Origin: JAITWN01 sp964581365 | GTDB taxonomy: Bacteria; Pseudomonadota; Gammaproteobacteria; SZUA-140 | Length of the DNA: 64,000 bases | NCBI GenBank assembly: GCA_964581365.1 | Contig: CAZOOF010000005.1 | Location: 1 to 64,000 of the forward strand | Reading direction: 5' to 3' | Part shown: piece after piece, positions 23,982-33,328 of the stretch | Layout of the letters: each line of letters begins with the position of its first letter | How positions within the stretch are numbered: position 1 is the stretch's first letter | Position numbers and translations under genes: made by a program | The notes under the pieces: generated by a model | The model's input: the letters and a program-made list of their open reading frames with translations, nothing else | What the model was told of the DNA's origin: nothing | Databases searched by the model: none

Positions 23982-25064
23982 TCAATCGAGATGGCGGCGG
24001 GCGGCGCCGCTGTCGAGGATGGTGGCAACCGCGGCGGCCGCGCTTCTGAAGTCGGGATGGCGGCCGAGGTGCCAGAGGCAGAGTGCGGCCGCGGTGATGA
24101 GCGCATCCCGCGCCGGCCCGGACGCTCCCGAGAGTGCCGCGATTCCCTCTTCAGCTGCGGCACGCGCGGCGGCTTCTGCGTCGAACGCATCGGCCATGGA
24201 CGGCAGTGGCGGCGGCGTGATGCCACCGTCAAAGCCGAAGTCGGCCGGTTGTAATTCGACTTCTTCACGGTCCCCATCCTTTACACGAAGCACGCGTCCA
24301 GTCTGCCTGAGCGAAGGAATGATGCCGCCCTCGACGCCGCGGACGATCAGCGCCGAGTCGAAACCAGCCGCGCGGGCGAGGAGGGCATAGATCCGCGGAT
24401 AAGCTTTGTGCACATAGCCGGTGACCAGATGCGTGCGGCCGCGCGCCCGCACCGGACCAAGCAGTTTTTCGATGGTGGTCAGCGCAGGACGCTTGATCAT
24501 CAGGGTGCGCAGCGGTGTCAGCTCATGCAGTGCGGGACAAAAAGCGCTTTGATCGAGGTAGGCCCAACCGAGCGCCGGATCCTCGATGCGGGCGACCGCT
24601 TCCTGGACCGTGCAGTCCACGCGCTGGTCCGCCGCCGCGAGCACCTGTCGCGGGGTCACCCCGAATTTGGGTCCCATCGCCGCGACGCCGTGGATCACCG
24701 CGTGCACGCCGCAGGCGGCAAGAACCGCGCCGAGAAACGGAGATACCGGAAGCCCGCGGTTGAAGCCGTCGTACGGATCGGCAAGATCGACCAGCTCGTC
24801 CACATCGGCGCTGCCTGCTTCGCTGGCCGCGCGCAATGCATCGAGGATGCCGAGATACTCGTCGTCGGTTTCGCGCTTCATGCGCAGGGCGATGAGGAAG
24901 ATCGCCGCCTGTACCGGGTCGATTGCTCCATCGAGAATCGCCTTCATGCCGTCCCGGGCTTCCTGGCGCGAAATGTCCCTGGACAGCTCCGGGCCGGTGG
25001 CGATGCGCTGGATGATGGAATGCATCAGTTCGCGGGCGGCGGCAGGCTCGTTCGGTGATGGCAT
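23982..25064 (-). CDS. TrpD-like (anthranilate phosphoribosyltransferase family) protein of uncertain activity
   Basis: A 360-residue protein with the glycosyltransferase family 3 architecture: an N-terminal helical domain (AIFLIALRMKRETDDEYLGIL) and an alpha/beta domain. The phosphoribosyl-binding motif, normally KHGNR followed by a Ser pair, is changed to IHGVAAMGPKFGVTP, while ALTTIEKLLGPV and IVRGVEGG align with the YbiB/TrpD2 subgroup. Such proteins often lack anthranilate transfer activity and may bind nucleic acid. No other trp genes are nearby. Convergent with the DUF2892 gene. Confidence 0.75.
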   Translation of the reverse strand: MPSPNEPAAARELMHSIIQRIATGPELSRDISRQEARDGMKAILDGAIDPVQAAIFLIALRMKRETDDEYLGILDALRAASEAGSADVDELVDLADPYDGFNRGLPVSPFLGAVLAACGVHAVIHGVAAMGPKFGVTPRQVLAAADQRVDCTVQEAVARIEDPALGWAYLDQSAFCPALHELTPLRTLMIKRPALTTIEKLLGPVRARGRTHLVTGYVHKAYPRIYALLARAAGFDSALIVRGVEGGIIPSLRQTGRVLRVKDGDREEVELQPADFGFDGGITPPPLPSMADAFDAEAAARAAAEEGIAALSGASGPARDALITAAALCLWHLGRHPDFRSAAAAVATILDSGAARRHLD

Positions 25065-25182
25065 GGCGGTGGTGGAGCGACTTGATTAAGGAACGACCCA
25101 TGATACACGAGGCGGGCACCGCCAAAGAAATGCCCGGGAACGCCTTTGTTACAATTGCCGCCACCAAACCGGGAGGCCGGCA

Positions 25183-26061
25183 ATGACAGAAGATCAAAAG
25201 GGTCGCATTCTCGAGCGCGTCGAACGCATCCTCGATCGCGTCGAGTCACTGCTCGATACCAGGCCGGGGCAGCCGGACTGGAACGCCACCGCCTGGCGCT
25301 GGCAGCGGCGGCGAACCGGCGGAGAGTTGCTGGCGGTGAGACACCCTCATCACATCCGGCTGGCGGACCTGCGCAACATCGATCAGCAGAAGCTCCAGCT
25401 CGAGCGCAATACGCTGCAGTTCATTCACGGCCTGCCGGCTAACAATGCTCTGCTGTGGGGGTCCCGGGGCACCGGCAAGTCATCGCTGGTCAAGGCTCTT
25501 CTCGCCGAGTACCACGAGCGCGGCTTGCGCCTGATCGAGGTCGAGGCTCATGACCTGGTCGATCTGCCGGACATCATCGAGCTGGTGCGGGGACGCGAGG
25601 AGCGCTTCATCGTGTTCAGCGACGACCTGTCGTTCGAGGCCGATGACGCCAGCTACAAGGCGCTCAAGGCAGTGCTCGATGGCTCGGTGGCGAGCGTGGC
25701 CGACAACGTCCTCATCTATGCCACTTCCAATCGCCGGCACCTGTTGCCCGAGTACCGGCACGAGAACCTCGACACCCGCGTGGTGGATGGCGAGATTCAT
25801 CACGGGGAGGCGGTGGAGGAGAAGATCTCGCTGTCCGAACGTTTCGGTCTGTGGTTGTCCTTCTATCCGTTCAACCAGGACGACTATCTCGATATCTGCC
25901 GTGCATGGCTGCGCGCGCTCGGCGTTGCTGCCGTCGAAACGGAGGAAGTGCGTACCGAGGCGCTGCGTTATGCGCTGGCGCGTGGATCACGCAGCGGTCG
26001 GGTCGCATGGCAGTTCGCCCGCGACTGGGCGGGGAGGAAAGGACTGGAGCAGGCGGAGTAG
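25183..26061 (+). CDS. DUF815 family AAA-type ATPase
   Basis: A 292-residue cytoplasmic ATPase. The P-loop GSRGTGKSSLVKAL is near residue 95-108, and the Walker B region (RFIVFSDDLSFE) carries consecutive aspartates. IYATSNRRHLLPEYR and LSERFGLWLSFYPFNQDDYL are hallmark DUF815 stretches. The family is related to AAA+ loaders but has no defined role. The start follows GGAGGCC. Divergent from the TrpD-like gene. Confidence 0.9.
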   Translation: MTEDQKGRILERVERILDRVESLLDTRPGQPDWNATAWRWQRRRTGGELLAVRHPHHIRLADLRNIDQQKLQLERNTLQFIHGLPANNALLWGSRGTGKSSLVKALLAEYHERGLRLIEVEAHDLVDLPDIIELVRGREERFIVFSDDLSFEADDASYKALKAVLDGSVASVADNVLIYATSNRRHLLPEYRHENLDTRVVDGEIHHGEAVEEKISLSERFGLWLSFYPFNQDDYLDICRAWLRALGVAAVETEEVRTEALRYALARGSRSGRVAWQFARDWAGRKGLEQAE

Positions 26062-26110
26062 CCGGGAACCGGGGGAGCTTCCATGCTCCCCCGAGCGTCC
26101 GTCATCGATG

Positions 26111-28414
26111 TCAGAAGCGCAGGTCCGCCGTCAGCAGGTACGAGCGGGGCGCTCCGGTGAACACGCGCTGAGCCGGCCAGTTGGTCGACACGGCGTAGAG
26201 TTCGTCGGTGACGTTGTCGATGTTCAGCCGCACCAGCAGGTTTTCACTGACCGCGTACGAGGCCATCAGGTTCAGCACGGTGTAACCGGGCAGTTCGCCG
26301 AACAGACCGTTGGGGATGATGCGGTCAGCGTCGTCCGGCCTGCCTGCCCAGGAATCGGCAACGTACTGAATGCCGCCGCCCAGCGTCAGCCCTGAACGGA
26401 AGGCGTAGCTGGTCCAGACATTGGCAGTGATGTCGGGGGTGAACGCCAGTTCATCGCCACGGGTCGAGGTGAAGCTCCCGAAGTCGCTGGTGAAGTCTCC
26501 CAGGTTGGCGTTGCGGCGGCGCTGGTCGAGCTCCGCGCTGTGTTTGCGCTCGCTGTCGAGGAAGAGAATGCCGCCCCAGGCAGTCCAGCCCGCGCGGATC
26601 TCGCCCGTCAGGCTCAGTTCGAGGCCCTGCACGATTTGCTTTCCGTAGCCCTGCAGCGTGACCGGATCGCCTGGGTTCTCGCTGCCGGTGATGGCGACAT
26701 TGCGTCGTTCGGTGCGGAAAAGGGCCGCAGAGGCGTTGAGCCGGTTATCGAAGAAGTTCCACTTCAGGCCGAGCTCATAGTTCACGGCTTTCTGCGTTTT
26801 CGCTTCATCGTTGTTCTGGCCGGCCAGGCCGGGGAAGGCGTTGTCGCCGGTGCGTGAGATGTCCGGGTTGGACAGATACGAGCCCGGGGGCAGCGCCGAC
26901 ATGCTCACCGCGCCGTAGATGCTGCCGTGCTCGACTGGCTTGAATACCAGCCCGAGCTTTCCGGTCAGTGTGGTGTCGCTGACATCGTACTGGTCCGGCC
27001 CCTGCGGATCGCCGGCTGTGGTCCGGCTTTCGATGTCGACCTCATAGCGCTCGCCGCGCAGGCCGCCGGTGAGCTCCCAGCGCTCGCTCAGCTCGACCGT
27101 GTCATAAGCATAGAGCGCAATGGTGTCGATGGTCACCTCGCTGGCCTGGCTGGCAGCGGCGCTTGATACCCCTGCCCGGAACGGATCCGGATTGGAGATA
27201 TCCGTAGCCGGCTGGTCGGAGGTTCCGAAGCGCAGCGCATCGGACTTCTCGCGCATGATTTCGAGGCCCGCTGACGCGGTGTGCCGCAGGCCGCCGGTGT
27301 CGAAGCGGAATGTCAGGCTGGTGAGGTTCGAGATCGAGACGTTCTCACGATCATAGAACTGGGTCTGGGTGTCGACCAGGCGTGTTGTCGCGTCGTAGGC
27401 CGTCGGCACCGTATAGCGGGCATCCCGATCGGTTCGGACCCAGCGCGTCTGGTTGCTGAGGCGCAGATCCCGGGAGAAGTCATGTTCGATGCGCGCCAGG
27501 GCGGAATGTGACACCGTATCGTCGTAGTCCGAGGCCAGGCCGTAGAAGCGGTCGCGATCGTCCTCGTCCACCGTGGGATCGAAGCGGGCCATATCTTCGA
27601 TGAAGGCAGCCGGAATGCCCCAGTCGGGCAGATCTTCCTGCTCCAGGTACTGATAAGCGAGGACCAGGCGCGTCGGGCCATCGAGGCCGAAAGCCAGCGA
27701 AGGTGCGACACCGAGGCTGTTGTTTTCCGCCATCTGGCGGCCGGCGACCCCGCCTTCCTGCATCAGCAGGTTGACGCGGATTGCGCTGCCATCGCTCAGG
27801 ATCCGGTTGACGTCCAGCGCGGTGCGCAGGCGATGCTCGGAATCGTATTCATCGAGCCCGTAACCGATCGATGCGGACTGGCTGTTGCGCAGTTGCGGCG
27901 TCTTGGTGACGATGTTGACGTAGCCGCCGGCGCCACCGCGGCCATTGTCCGCAGCCGGGCCTTTGACTACTTCGACCTGTTCGACATTGAAGACATCGCG
28001 GCGATAGTTGCCGGAGTCACGAGTTCCGTCGACGAAGATGTTGCCGCTGGTGTCGAAGCCGCGCAGAGTAAAGTTGTTCGTGTTGGTTGAAAAACCGTTT
28101 TCGCCGGCGCTGAAGCTGATGCCGGGGGTGTTGCGCAGCACATCGGTCAGGCTCTGTGCACCCTGTTGCGAGAACAGCTCGCTGGGGATGACCTGTACCG
28201 TCTGTGGCGTGTCGAGAAGAGGGGCGGTGAACTTGGGGGAGGTCACCTGACCGGGCTGATCGGCGGCTGCCTGGACGCGAAGCGAACGCAGAGTGACGAC
28301 ATCGTCCGCCTCCTCGGCCTGAGCCAGTCCGGCGAGATTTCCGCAGCCGGCACACAGTACCGCGGCGAGCAGGGGCTTGAATCGATTTCTTCTTTCGGCA
28401 CCTAGAGGTTCCAT
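26111..28414 (-). CDS. TonB-dependent siderophore receptor
   Basis: A 767-residue outer membrane receptor. Signal peptide, then an N-terminal TonB-interaction/plug region (TPQTVQVIPSELFSQQGAQS, LRGFDTSGNIFVDGTRDSG, EVVKGPAADNGRGGAGGYVN), then the 22-strand barrel ending in the terminal aromatic LLTADLRF. It belongs to the siderophore-receptor subfamily; the adjacent PiuC gene suggests a catecholate or PiuA/Fiu-type substrate. ATG 28414 is chosen because the leader starts there, although the frame is open 136 codons upstream across the Fur box. Confidence 0.93.
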   Translation of the reverse strand: MEPLGAERRNRFKPLLAAVLCAGCGNLAGLAQAEEADDVVTLRSLRVQAAADQPGQVTSPKFTAPLLDTPQTVQVIPSELFSQQGAQSLTDVLRNTPGISFSAGENGFSTNTNNFTLRGFDTSGNIFVDGTRDSGNYRRDVFNVEQVEVVKGPAADNGRGGAGGYVNIVTKTPQLRNSQSASIGYGLDEYDSEHRLRTALDVNRILSDGSAIRVNLLMQEGGVAGRQMAENNSLGVAPSLAFGLDGPTRLVLAYQYLEQEDLPDWGIPAAFIEDMARFDPTVDEDDRDRFYGLASDYDDTVSHSALARIEHDFSRDLRLSNQTRWVRTDRDARYTVPTAYDATTRLVDTQTQFYDRENVSISNLTSLTFRFDTGGLRHTASAGLEIMREKSDALRFGTSDQPATDISNPDPFRAGVSSAAASQASEVTIDTIALYAYDTVELSERWELTGGLRGERYEVDIESRTTAGDPQGPDQYDVSDTTLTGKLGLVFKPVEHGSIYGAVSMSALPPGSYLSNPDISRTGDNAFPGLAGQNNDEAKTQKAVNYELGLKWNFFDNRLNASAALFRTERRNVAITGSENPGDPVTLQGYGKQIVQGLELSLTGEIRAGWTAWGGILFLDSERKHSAELDQRRRNANLGDFTSDFGSFTSTRGDELAFTPDITANVWTSYAFRSGLTLGGGIQYVADSWAGRPDDADRIIPNGLFGELPGYTVLNLMASYAVSENLLVRLNIDNVTDELYAVSTNWPAQRVFTGAPRSYLLTADLRF

Positions 28415-28491
28415 GCGTCCTGCGCCTTTGTTGGTTGGGTTCGGAAGGTATCCATTGCCAGCGGAATGGTATTGCGTCGAATGGAAAGCGC

Positions 28492-28510
28492 AATGATAAT
28501 AATTACCATT
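28492..28510. promoter_or_regulatory. Fur box between the TonB receptor and piuC
   Basis: AATGATAAT-A-ATTACCATT is a 9-1-9 inverted repeat with one mismatch between arms and agrees well with the Fur consensus. It sits between divergent genes: 78 bases from the receptor start and 59 from the hydroxylase start. Binding of Fe-Fur would repress both. Confidence 0.85.
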
Positions 28511-28568
28511 CGACGTATCAATAGGGCATGAAAAAAACGGGCACGCGCAGCGCCCGGAGGACAGCGAG

Positions 28569-29249
28569 ATGATGCAACGAATTCCCCGGGTGCTGAGTCC
28601 GGAGCAGGTGCAGGAGTGCCGCGCGGCGCTGGAGGCCGCTGAGTGGACCGATGGCCGGCTAACCGCCGGACATGCCGCGGTGCGGGTGAAGAGCAATCTG
28701 CAGCTCGCCCAGGACGATCCGGTGGGAGTCCGCCTGGGCAATCTGATCCTGGACGCCCTCGCAAGGAATCCCCTCTTCATGTCGGCCGCGCTGCCGCTGC
28801 GGGTCCTGCCGCCGCGATTCAATCGCTACGAGGGCGGAGGCGCTTACGGCAACCACATCGACAACGCGGTTTTCGCGGTGCCGGGAACGCCGCATCGGGT
28901 GCGCTCCGATGTGTCGGCGACGCTGTTTTTCAGCGAGCCGGAAGAGTACGAGGGCGGGGAGCTGGTGATCGAGGACACCTATGGCGCGCATGCGGTCAAG
29001 CTGCCGGCTGGCGATATGGTGATCTATCCCGGGCACAGCCTGCATCGCGTGACACCGGTTACGCGCGGAGCGCGTTTCGCAGCGTTCTTCTGGATCCAGA
29101 GTCTGGTTCGGGACGACGGGGAACGGGCGCTGCTGTTCAGCCTGGACAATGCTATCCAGGATGTGGCGAAGGCGCTCCCCGATCATGCTGTGTCCGGTCA
29201 GCTGCTCGGCGTCTATCACAACTTGCTTCGCCGCTGGACGGAGACCTGA
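28569..29249 (+). CDS. piuC: PKHD-type Fe(II)/2-oxoglutarate hydroxylase (PiuC/YbiX family)
   Basis: A 226-residue dioxygenase. The iron ligands appear as HID (GNHIDNAVF) and a late His in YPGHSLHRVTPVTRG, followed by the 2-oxoglutarate Arg of RGARFAAFFWIQSLVRDD. GGELVIEDTYG is typical. This family sits beside Fiu/PiuA-type receptors in many gammaproteobacteria and is linked to iron release from siderophores, though the substrate is unproven. Preceded by GCGAG rather than a strong site. Confidence 0.92.
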   Translation: MMQRIPRVLSPEQVQECRAALEAAEWTDGRLTAGHAAVRVKSNLQLAQDDPVGVRLGNLILDALARNPLFMSAALPLRVLPPRFNRYEGGGAYGNHIDNAVFAVPGTPHRVRSDVSATLFFSEPEEYEGGELVIEDTYGAHAVKLPAGDMVIYPGHSLHRVTPVTRGARFAAFFWIQSLVRDDGERALLFSLDNAIQDVAKALPDHAVSGQLLGVYHNLLRRWTET

Positions 29250-29251
29250 CC

Positions 29252-30373
29252 GTGGCCGATAACGACGACAGCCGGCACGAAGGCGGACCGCTGCGGCAGA
29301 TTCCGCCCGACGCCGTGTCTCTCTCCGATTACGAAAGCCTGGCGCAGCGCCGGCTCGATTCCCGCTTCGCTGCGTGGCTGTTCGGAGGCGCGGCCGATGA
29401 GCTCACCCTGGATGACAACTGCGCTGCCTTCCGCCGGATACGCATGAAACCTCGGGTGCTACAGGAGCTCGCGGGAGGTGATACCTGTCTGACGCTGCTC
29501 GGGCAGCAACTGGACTACCCGGTGCTGCTGGCGCCGATCGCGCATCAGCGCCTGGTTCACCCCCAGGGAGAGCTGGCGACGGCCCTGGCTGCGTCCGCCG
29601 TCGGCGCGACCATGGTAGTCAGCACGCAAGCCAGTTTTTCCATGGAAGATATCGCCAGGCAGGCAAGCGCACCGCTCTGGTTCCAGCTTTACATGCATCC
29701 GGATCGTGGTGTTACCCGGAACCTGGTCGCGCGCGCGGAGAGCGCGGGATATCTTGCGCTGATGCTCACCGTCGATGCGCCGGTCACCGGCATGCGCAAT
29801 CGCGAGCAGCGACAAGGTTTCACCATGCCCGACTGGGAAACTGCCGCGAATCTCAAGGATGCGCCGCCTGAACCGGTCGTCGTCTCCCGCGCCGGAGAAA
29901 GCCCGATCTTCGGCAGCCCGCTGCCGGCGGCTGCGCCGTGCTGGGCCGATGTCGAATCCCTGATAGCTTCCACGCGGTTGCCGGTGATCCTCAAGGGTAT
30001 TCTCGCGCCCGAAGACGCGGAGCGCGCCATCGCCGCGGGCGCCGCCGGCATCGTCGTCTCCAATCACGGCGGGCGCACGCTCGATACCGTGCCCGCAACC
30101 ATCGATGCCTTGCCAGCGGTTACCGAGGCCGTCGCGGGGCGCCTGCCCGTGCTGCTCGATGGCGGAGTGCGCAGGGGAACCGACATTTTCAAAGCGCTGG
30201 CGCTGGGCGCTACCGCGGTGATGGTGGGGCGGCCCTGCGTCGCGGCGCTCGCGGTGGCGGGCGCTGCGGGCGTGGCGCATGCCCTGCATATTCTCCGCGC
30301 GGAACTCGAGGCAGCCATGGTGCTGGCGGGCTGCAGGAGGCTTTCGGATATAGACCGATCCCGAATCTGGTAA
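29252..30373 (+). CDS. FMN-dependent alpha-hydroxy acid dehydrogenase/oxidase
   Basis: A 373-residue TIM-barrel flavoenzyme of the lactate oxidase/glycolate oxidase family, oxidising an alpha-hydroxy acid to the keto acid. The catalytic His272 lies in SNHGGRTLDT; the FMN phosphate site is DGGVRRGTDIFKALALGA and MVGRP. PVLLAPIAHQRLVHPQGE and WFQLYMHPDRG match the oxidase side of the family. It starts with GTG 29252 two bases after the piuC stop, preceded by GGAG, so the two genes form one operon. The N-terminal 30 residues are polar and unusual. Substrate unknown. Confidence 0.88.
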   Translation: MADNDDSRHEGGPLRQIPPDAVSLSDYESLAQRRLDSRFAAWLFGGAADELTLDDNCAAFRRIRMKPRVLQELAGGDTCLTLLGQQLDYPVLLAPIAHQRLVHPQGELATALAASAVGATMVVSTQASFSMEDIARQASAPLWFQLYMHPDRGVTRNLVARAESAGYLALMLTVDAPVTGMRNREQRQGFTMPDWETAANLKDAPPEPVVVSRAGESPIFGSPLPAAAPCWADVESLIASTRLPVILKGILAPEDAERAIAAGAAGIVVSNHGGRTLDTVPATIDALPAVTEAVAGRLPVLLDGGVRRGTDIFKALALGATAVMVGRPCVAALAVAGAAGVAHALHILRAELEAAMVLAGCRRLSDIDRSRIW

Positions 30374-30401
30374 CGCTCTTCACGCGCCCGAATCCGGGTC
30401 G

Positions 30402-30429
30402 TTGACCCCCCCGGCCGCTGTGCTATCTT
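30402..30429 (+). promoter_or_regulatory. Putative sigma-70 promoter of the SMR gene
   Basis: TTGACC (30402-30407) and TATCTT (30424-30429) with a 16-base spacer, 40 bases before the SMR start. No ACGR hairpins were found here, unlike the gdx leader. Confidence 0.5.
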
Positions 30430-30469
30430 CTGTCCAGTCCCCGCGCTCAGCGGGCATGCCACGCCAGCC

Positions 30470-30802
30470 ATGAAACCCTGGATTTATCTTTTGGCGGCTA
30501 TCATCGCCGAGGTCGCCGCAACTTCTGCCCTGAAATCGAGTGATGGGTTCACCCGGCTGGCGCCGTCGCTGGTGGTGGTGCTGGGATATGCCATTGCCTT
30601 CTATTTCCTCGCTCTGTCGCTGCGTTTCATTCCTCTCGGCATTGCCTATGCAGTCTGGGCGGGGCTCGGCATCGTGCTGATCGCGCTGATCGGCTGGCTG
30701 GTGCACGGCCAGGCGCTGGACGTCCCAGCGATCGCCGGAATGGGTTTGATCATTGCCGGAGTCGCGGTGATGCACCTATTCTCGCGTACAGTGGGACATT
30801 GA
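30470..30802 (+). CDS. EmrE/QacE-type small multidrug resistance transporter
   Basis: A 110-residue protein with four helices and the conserved Glu14 (AAIIAEVAATSALKSSDGFT). AYAVWAGLGIVLIALIGWLV in helix 3 is the EmrE-type dimer region. It is expected to exchange cationic lipophilic drugs for protons in the inner membrane. It is a different subtype from the gdx gene at 7150: helix 1 has AATSALKSSDGF rather than VVWAWSMKES. Confidence 0.9.
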   Translation: MKPWIYLLAAIIAEVAATSALKSSDGFTRLAPSLVVVLGYAIAFYFLALSLRFIPLGIAYAVWAGLGIVLIALIGWLVHGQALDVPAIAGMGLIIAGVAVMHLFSRTVGH

Positions 30803-30889
30803 ATGCCGCCCGGCAACGGCCGATAGATGTCGGACGGCCCTGATCGTGCCTCACCTTTCTCGATAATTCACCGGAGACGAACCGCACAT

Positions 30890-33211
30890 ATGCTGAACAG
30901 GATCAAGACTCCCGCGATCGTTATCGCCGCGCTGCTGTTGCTCTATACCCTGATCGGCTTCCTGGCCGTGCCGGCGCTGGTGCGCTCGCAGGCGATCGAC
31001 TATCTGCGCGAGAACCATGATCTCGCCCTGGCCATCGACAAGCTGCGTTTCAATCCCTACGCGCTGCATGCGCGGGCCGAGGGAGTGAGGCTGGACGACG
31101 CCGACGGTGACCGGCTGCTGTCCTGGGATGCGCTCTCGGTGAATGTGGGCTGGCGTTCGCTGTGGGAACGCGCGCTGGTGTTCCAATCGATTGCTTTGAG
31201 CGGTCCTTTCGTGCATGCCGAACTGCAGGCTGATGGCGGCCTCAATCTGGTCGAAGCCTTCGCCCGGGACGAAGCACCGCAAGAGGATGAGCCGGCGGAT
31301 GAAGGCGAGGGTTTCGCCATCGTCGTCGACGAGTTCGTGCTGGATGGCGGAACCGTGCGCTTCAGCGATCTGGCACGCGGGTTCGATCGCAGCTTCGGTC
31401 CGCTGGCGCTGCGCCTGCATGATTTTTCGACGCGCCCGGGCGTGCCATCGGAGCTGGTTGCCCTGCATGTCGCGCTCGGCGAACGCGGTTCGCTGACCGT
31501 CAAGGGCGATGTTTCCGTGGCGCCGGCCGGGTTCGACCTCGAGCTTCTCGCCGAGAACCTTCCCCTGGAAATCGCCCAGCCCTATGTCCCGGAAACTCTG
31601 GCTGCCAGGATCGCCGATGGCGCGCTGGGATTCAGGCTCCGCGCGATCCAGGGGCCGCCTGAGCCGCTTCTTGCCCTGCGTGGAGACGCTTCGATTACGT
31701 CGCTTGCGATCGAAGTGGCGGGCCGGGACGATCCCGTGCTCGCCTGGCGCGAGCTCGCCTTGCAGGACATCGAGTTCGATCTGGCGCCGGACCGGCTCGC
31801 GATCGCCGAGATCGGAATCGATGGCTTCGACTCGGTGTTCCGGATTTATCCCGACGGCAACACGAACGTCGGATTGGTTCTGAACGCCGGCGCACCGGGC
31901 GAGGCTGAGTCCGGCAGCGAAGAGGCGGTTGCAGAGGATGCGCGGAGCGCGGATGTCACCGAGACCGCGGAAGAGGTCACGGAAGCATTTCCTTTCAGCG
32001 TGGGGCGCATCGCTATCGCGGATTCCCGGTTGTTGTTCAATGATCGCCAGATCAAGCCGCCGGTGTCGATGCACATCGAAAACCTTGCCGGCGAGATCAG
32101 CGGCGTATCTTCCGCTCCCGATGCCCGGATCGAAGCGACGCTGAACGGCCGCGTCGGTGATCATGGGGGAGCGGATGCGGCGGGTCATGTTGCGCCATTT
32201 GCCGAAGCCCACGATCTGAAAGCAGACGTTTCCTTCAGCAATGTCGAGATGACCGGATTCTCGCCGTACGCCGGACGATTCGCAGGGTACGAAATCGCAA
32301 AGGGCAAAATGTCGCTGGATCTGCGCTATACCCTCGATGGGAACCGTCTGCAGGGACACAATCGGGCGCTGTTCGATCAGTTCGATCTCGGTGATCGGGT
32401 GGAGAGCGAGGATGCCACCTCGCTGCCAGTGAAATTCGCGCTCTCGCTGCTGCGCGACCGCCATGGGCGCATAGACATCAGTCTGCCGGTGGAGGGGGAC
32501 ATTGATGCACCGGGGTTTCGCTTCGGCCACCTGATCGGACAGGTGCTGCTGAACACGCTCACCAAGATCGTGACCGCGCCATTCTCCTTCATCGCCAGTG
32601 TCTTCGGCGGTGGGCCGGACATGGAGTTTGCGCAGTTTGCGGCCGGAACCGCCGATCTGTCAGCGGATGAGTTCGAGAAGATCCGTCCCCTGGTCGAGGC
32701 GCTGAATGAGCGTCCACTGCTCACGCTGGACATCCAGGGTTTCAGCCACCGTGAACAGGATGGCGAGGCGCTGCGCCGGCTCCGCCTCGCCGATGGCCTG
32801 GCCGCCATCGCCGCGGGCGGCGCACCTGCCGAGCAGGTGCTCCAGCGTGCCTATGACGCGCAGTTCGGTGACGGCGCCGCGGACGCGCTCAGATCCGAGC
32901 TCGAGGCCGATCAGGAAGCCGATCCGGCCGAGGGTGCCGATGCGGCAGCAAGCGAACCGGGCGCGGAGGACAGGGAGGCGCGGGCGGCGGCGCTGGAACA
33001 GCGTGTTCAGGACGAACTCCAGATGCGCCTGCTTGCTGCTCAGCCCTTGAGTGACGACGAACTGCGCGCGCTCGCCTTCGACCGCGGACGCGCGCTCATG
33101 GCCGCGCTCGTCGATGCCGGAGGTCCGGTCGACCGCATTTTCGTGCGCAGCGGCCAGATCGGCGGCGACAGCGAGGGCACCCGTGCCAGGCTGATTCTCG
33201 GCGCCCGTTAG
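30890..33211 (+). CDS. AsmA-like DUF748 family envelope protein
   Basis: A 773-residue protein anchored by one N-terminal helix (AIVIAALLLLYTLIGFLAVPAL), with a large periplasmic repeat of beta-strand segments (for example LSVNVGWRSLWERALVFQSI) typical of DUF748, related to AsmA/TamB bridge-like lipid transfer proteins. The C-terminal part includes a charged Ala/Glu-rich stretch (around 690-720) and a final OmpA-like segment (RGRALMAALVDAGGPVDRIFV). ATG 30890 gives the membrane anchor at the very start; an in-frame ATG 30827 adds 21 polar residues. Confidence 0.82.
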   Translation: MLNRIKTPAIVIAALLLLYTLIGFLAVPALVRSQAIDYLRENHDLALAIDKLRFNPYALHARAEGVRLDDADGDRLLSWDALSVNVGWRSLWERALVFQSIALSGPFVHAELQADGGLNLVEAFARDEAPQEDEPADEGEGFAIVVDEFVLDGGTVRFSDLARGFDRSFGPLALRLHDFSTRPGVPSELVALHVALGERGSLTVKGDVSVAPAGFDLELLAENLPLEIAQPYVPETLAARIADGALGFRLRAIQGPPEPLLALRGDASITSLAIEVAGRDDPVLAWRELALQDIEFDLAPDRLAIAEIGIDGFDSVFRIYPDGNTNVGLVLNAGAPGEAESGSEEAVAEDARSADVTETAEEVTEAFPFSVGRIAIADSRLLFNDRQIKPPVSMHIENLAGEISGVSSAPDARIEATLNGRVGDHGGADAAGHVAPFAEAHDLKADVSFSNVEMTGFSPYAGRFAGYEIAKGKMSLDLRYTLDGNRLQGHNRALFDQFDLGDRVESEDATSLPVKFALSLLRDRHGRIDISLPVEGDIDAPGFRFGHLIGQVLLNTLTKIVTAPFSFIASVFGGGPDMEFAQFAAGTADLSADEFEKIRPLVEALNERPLLTLDIQGFSHREQDGEALRRLRLADGLAAIAAGGAPAEQVLQRAYDAQFGDGAADALRSELEADQEADPAEGADAAASEPGAEDREARAAALEQRVQDELQMRLLAAQPLSDDELRALAFDRGRALMAALVDAGGPVDRIFVRSGQIGGDSEGTRARLILGAR

Positions 33212-33328
33212 TCGTGCGAGTCCCGATTGTCCGCCGCAATATCCGTTGTTATGGTAGGGAAGATGCCGTCGCGGCGGCTGGCGCGCGCATCGGCAGAAAC
33301 TGTCGATGACAACGGTCAGGAGGATGAC

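Noticed and set aside
30851..32530. 559-codon minus-strand frame across the AsmA-like gene
   Set aside because: No motif, unusual composition, antisense to a gene with a proper membrane anchor and domain pattern.
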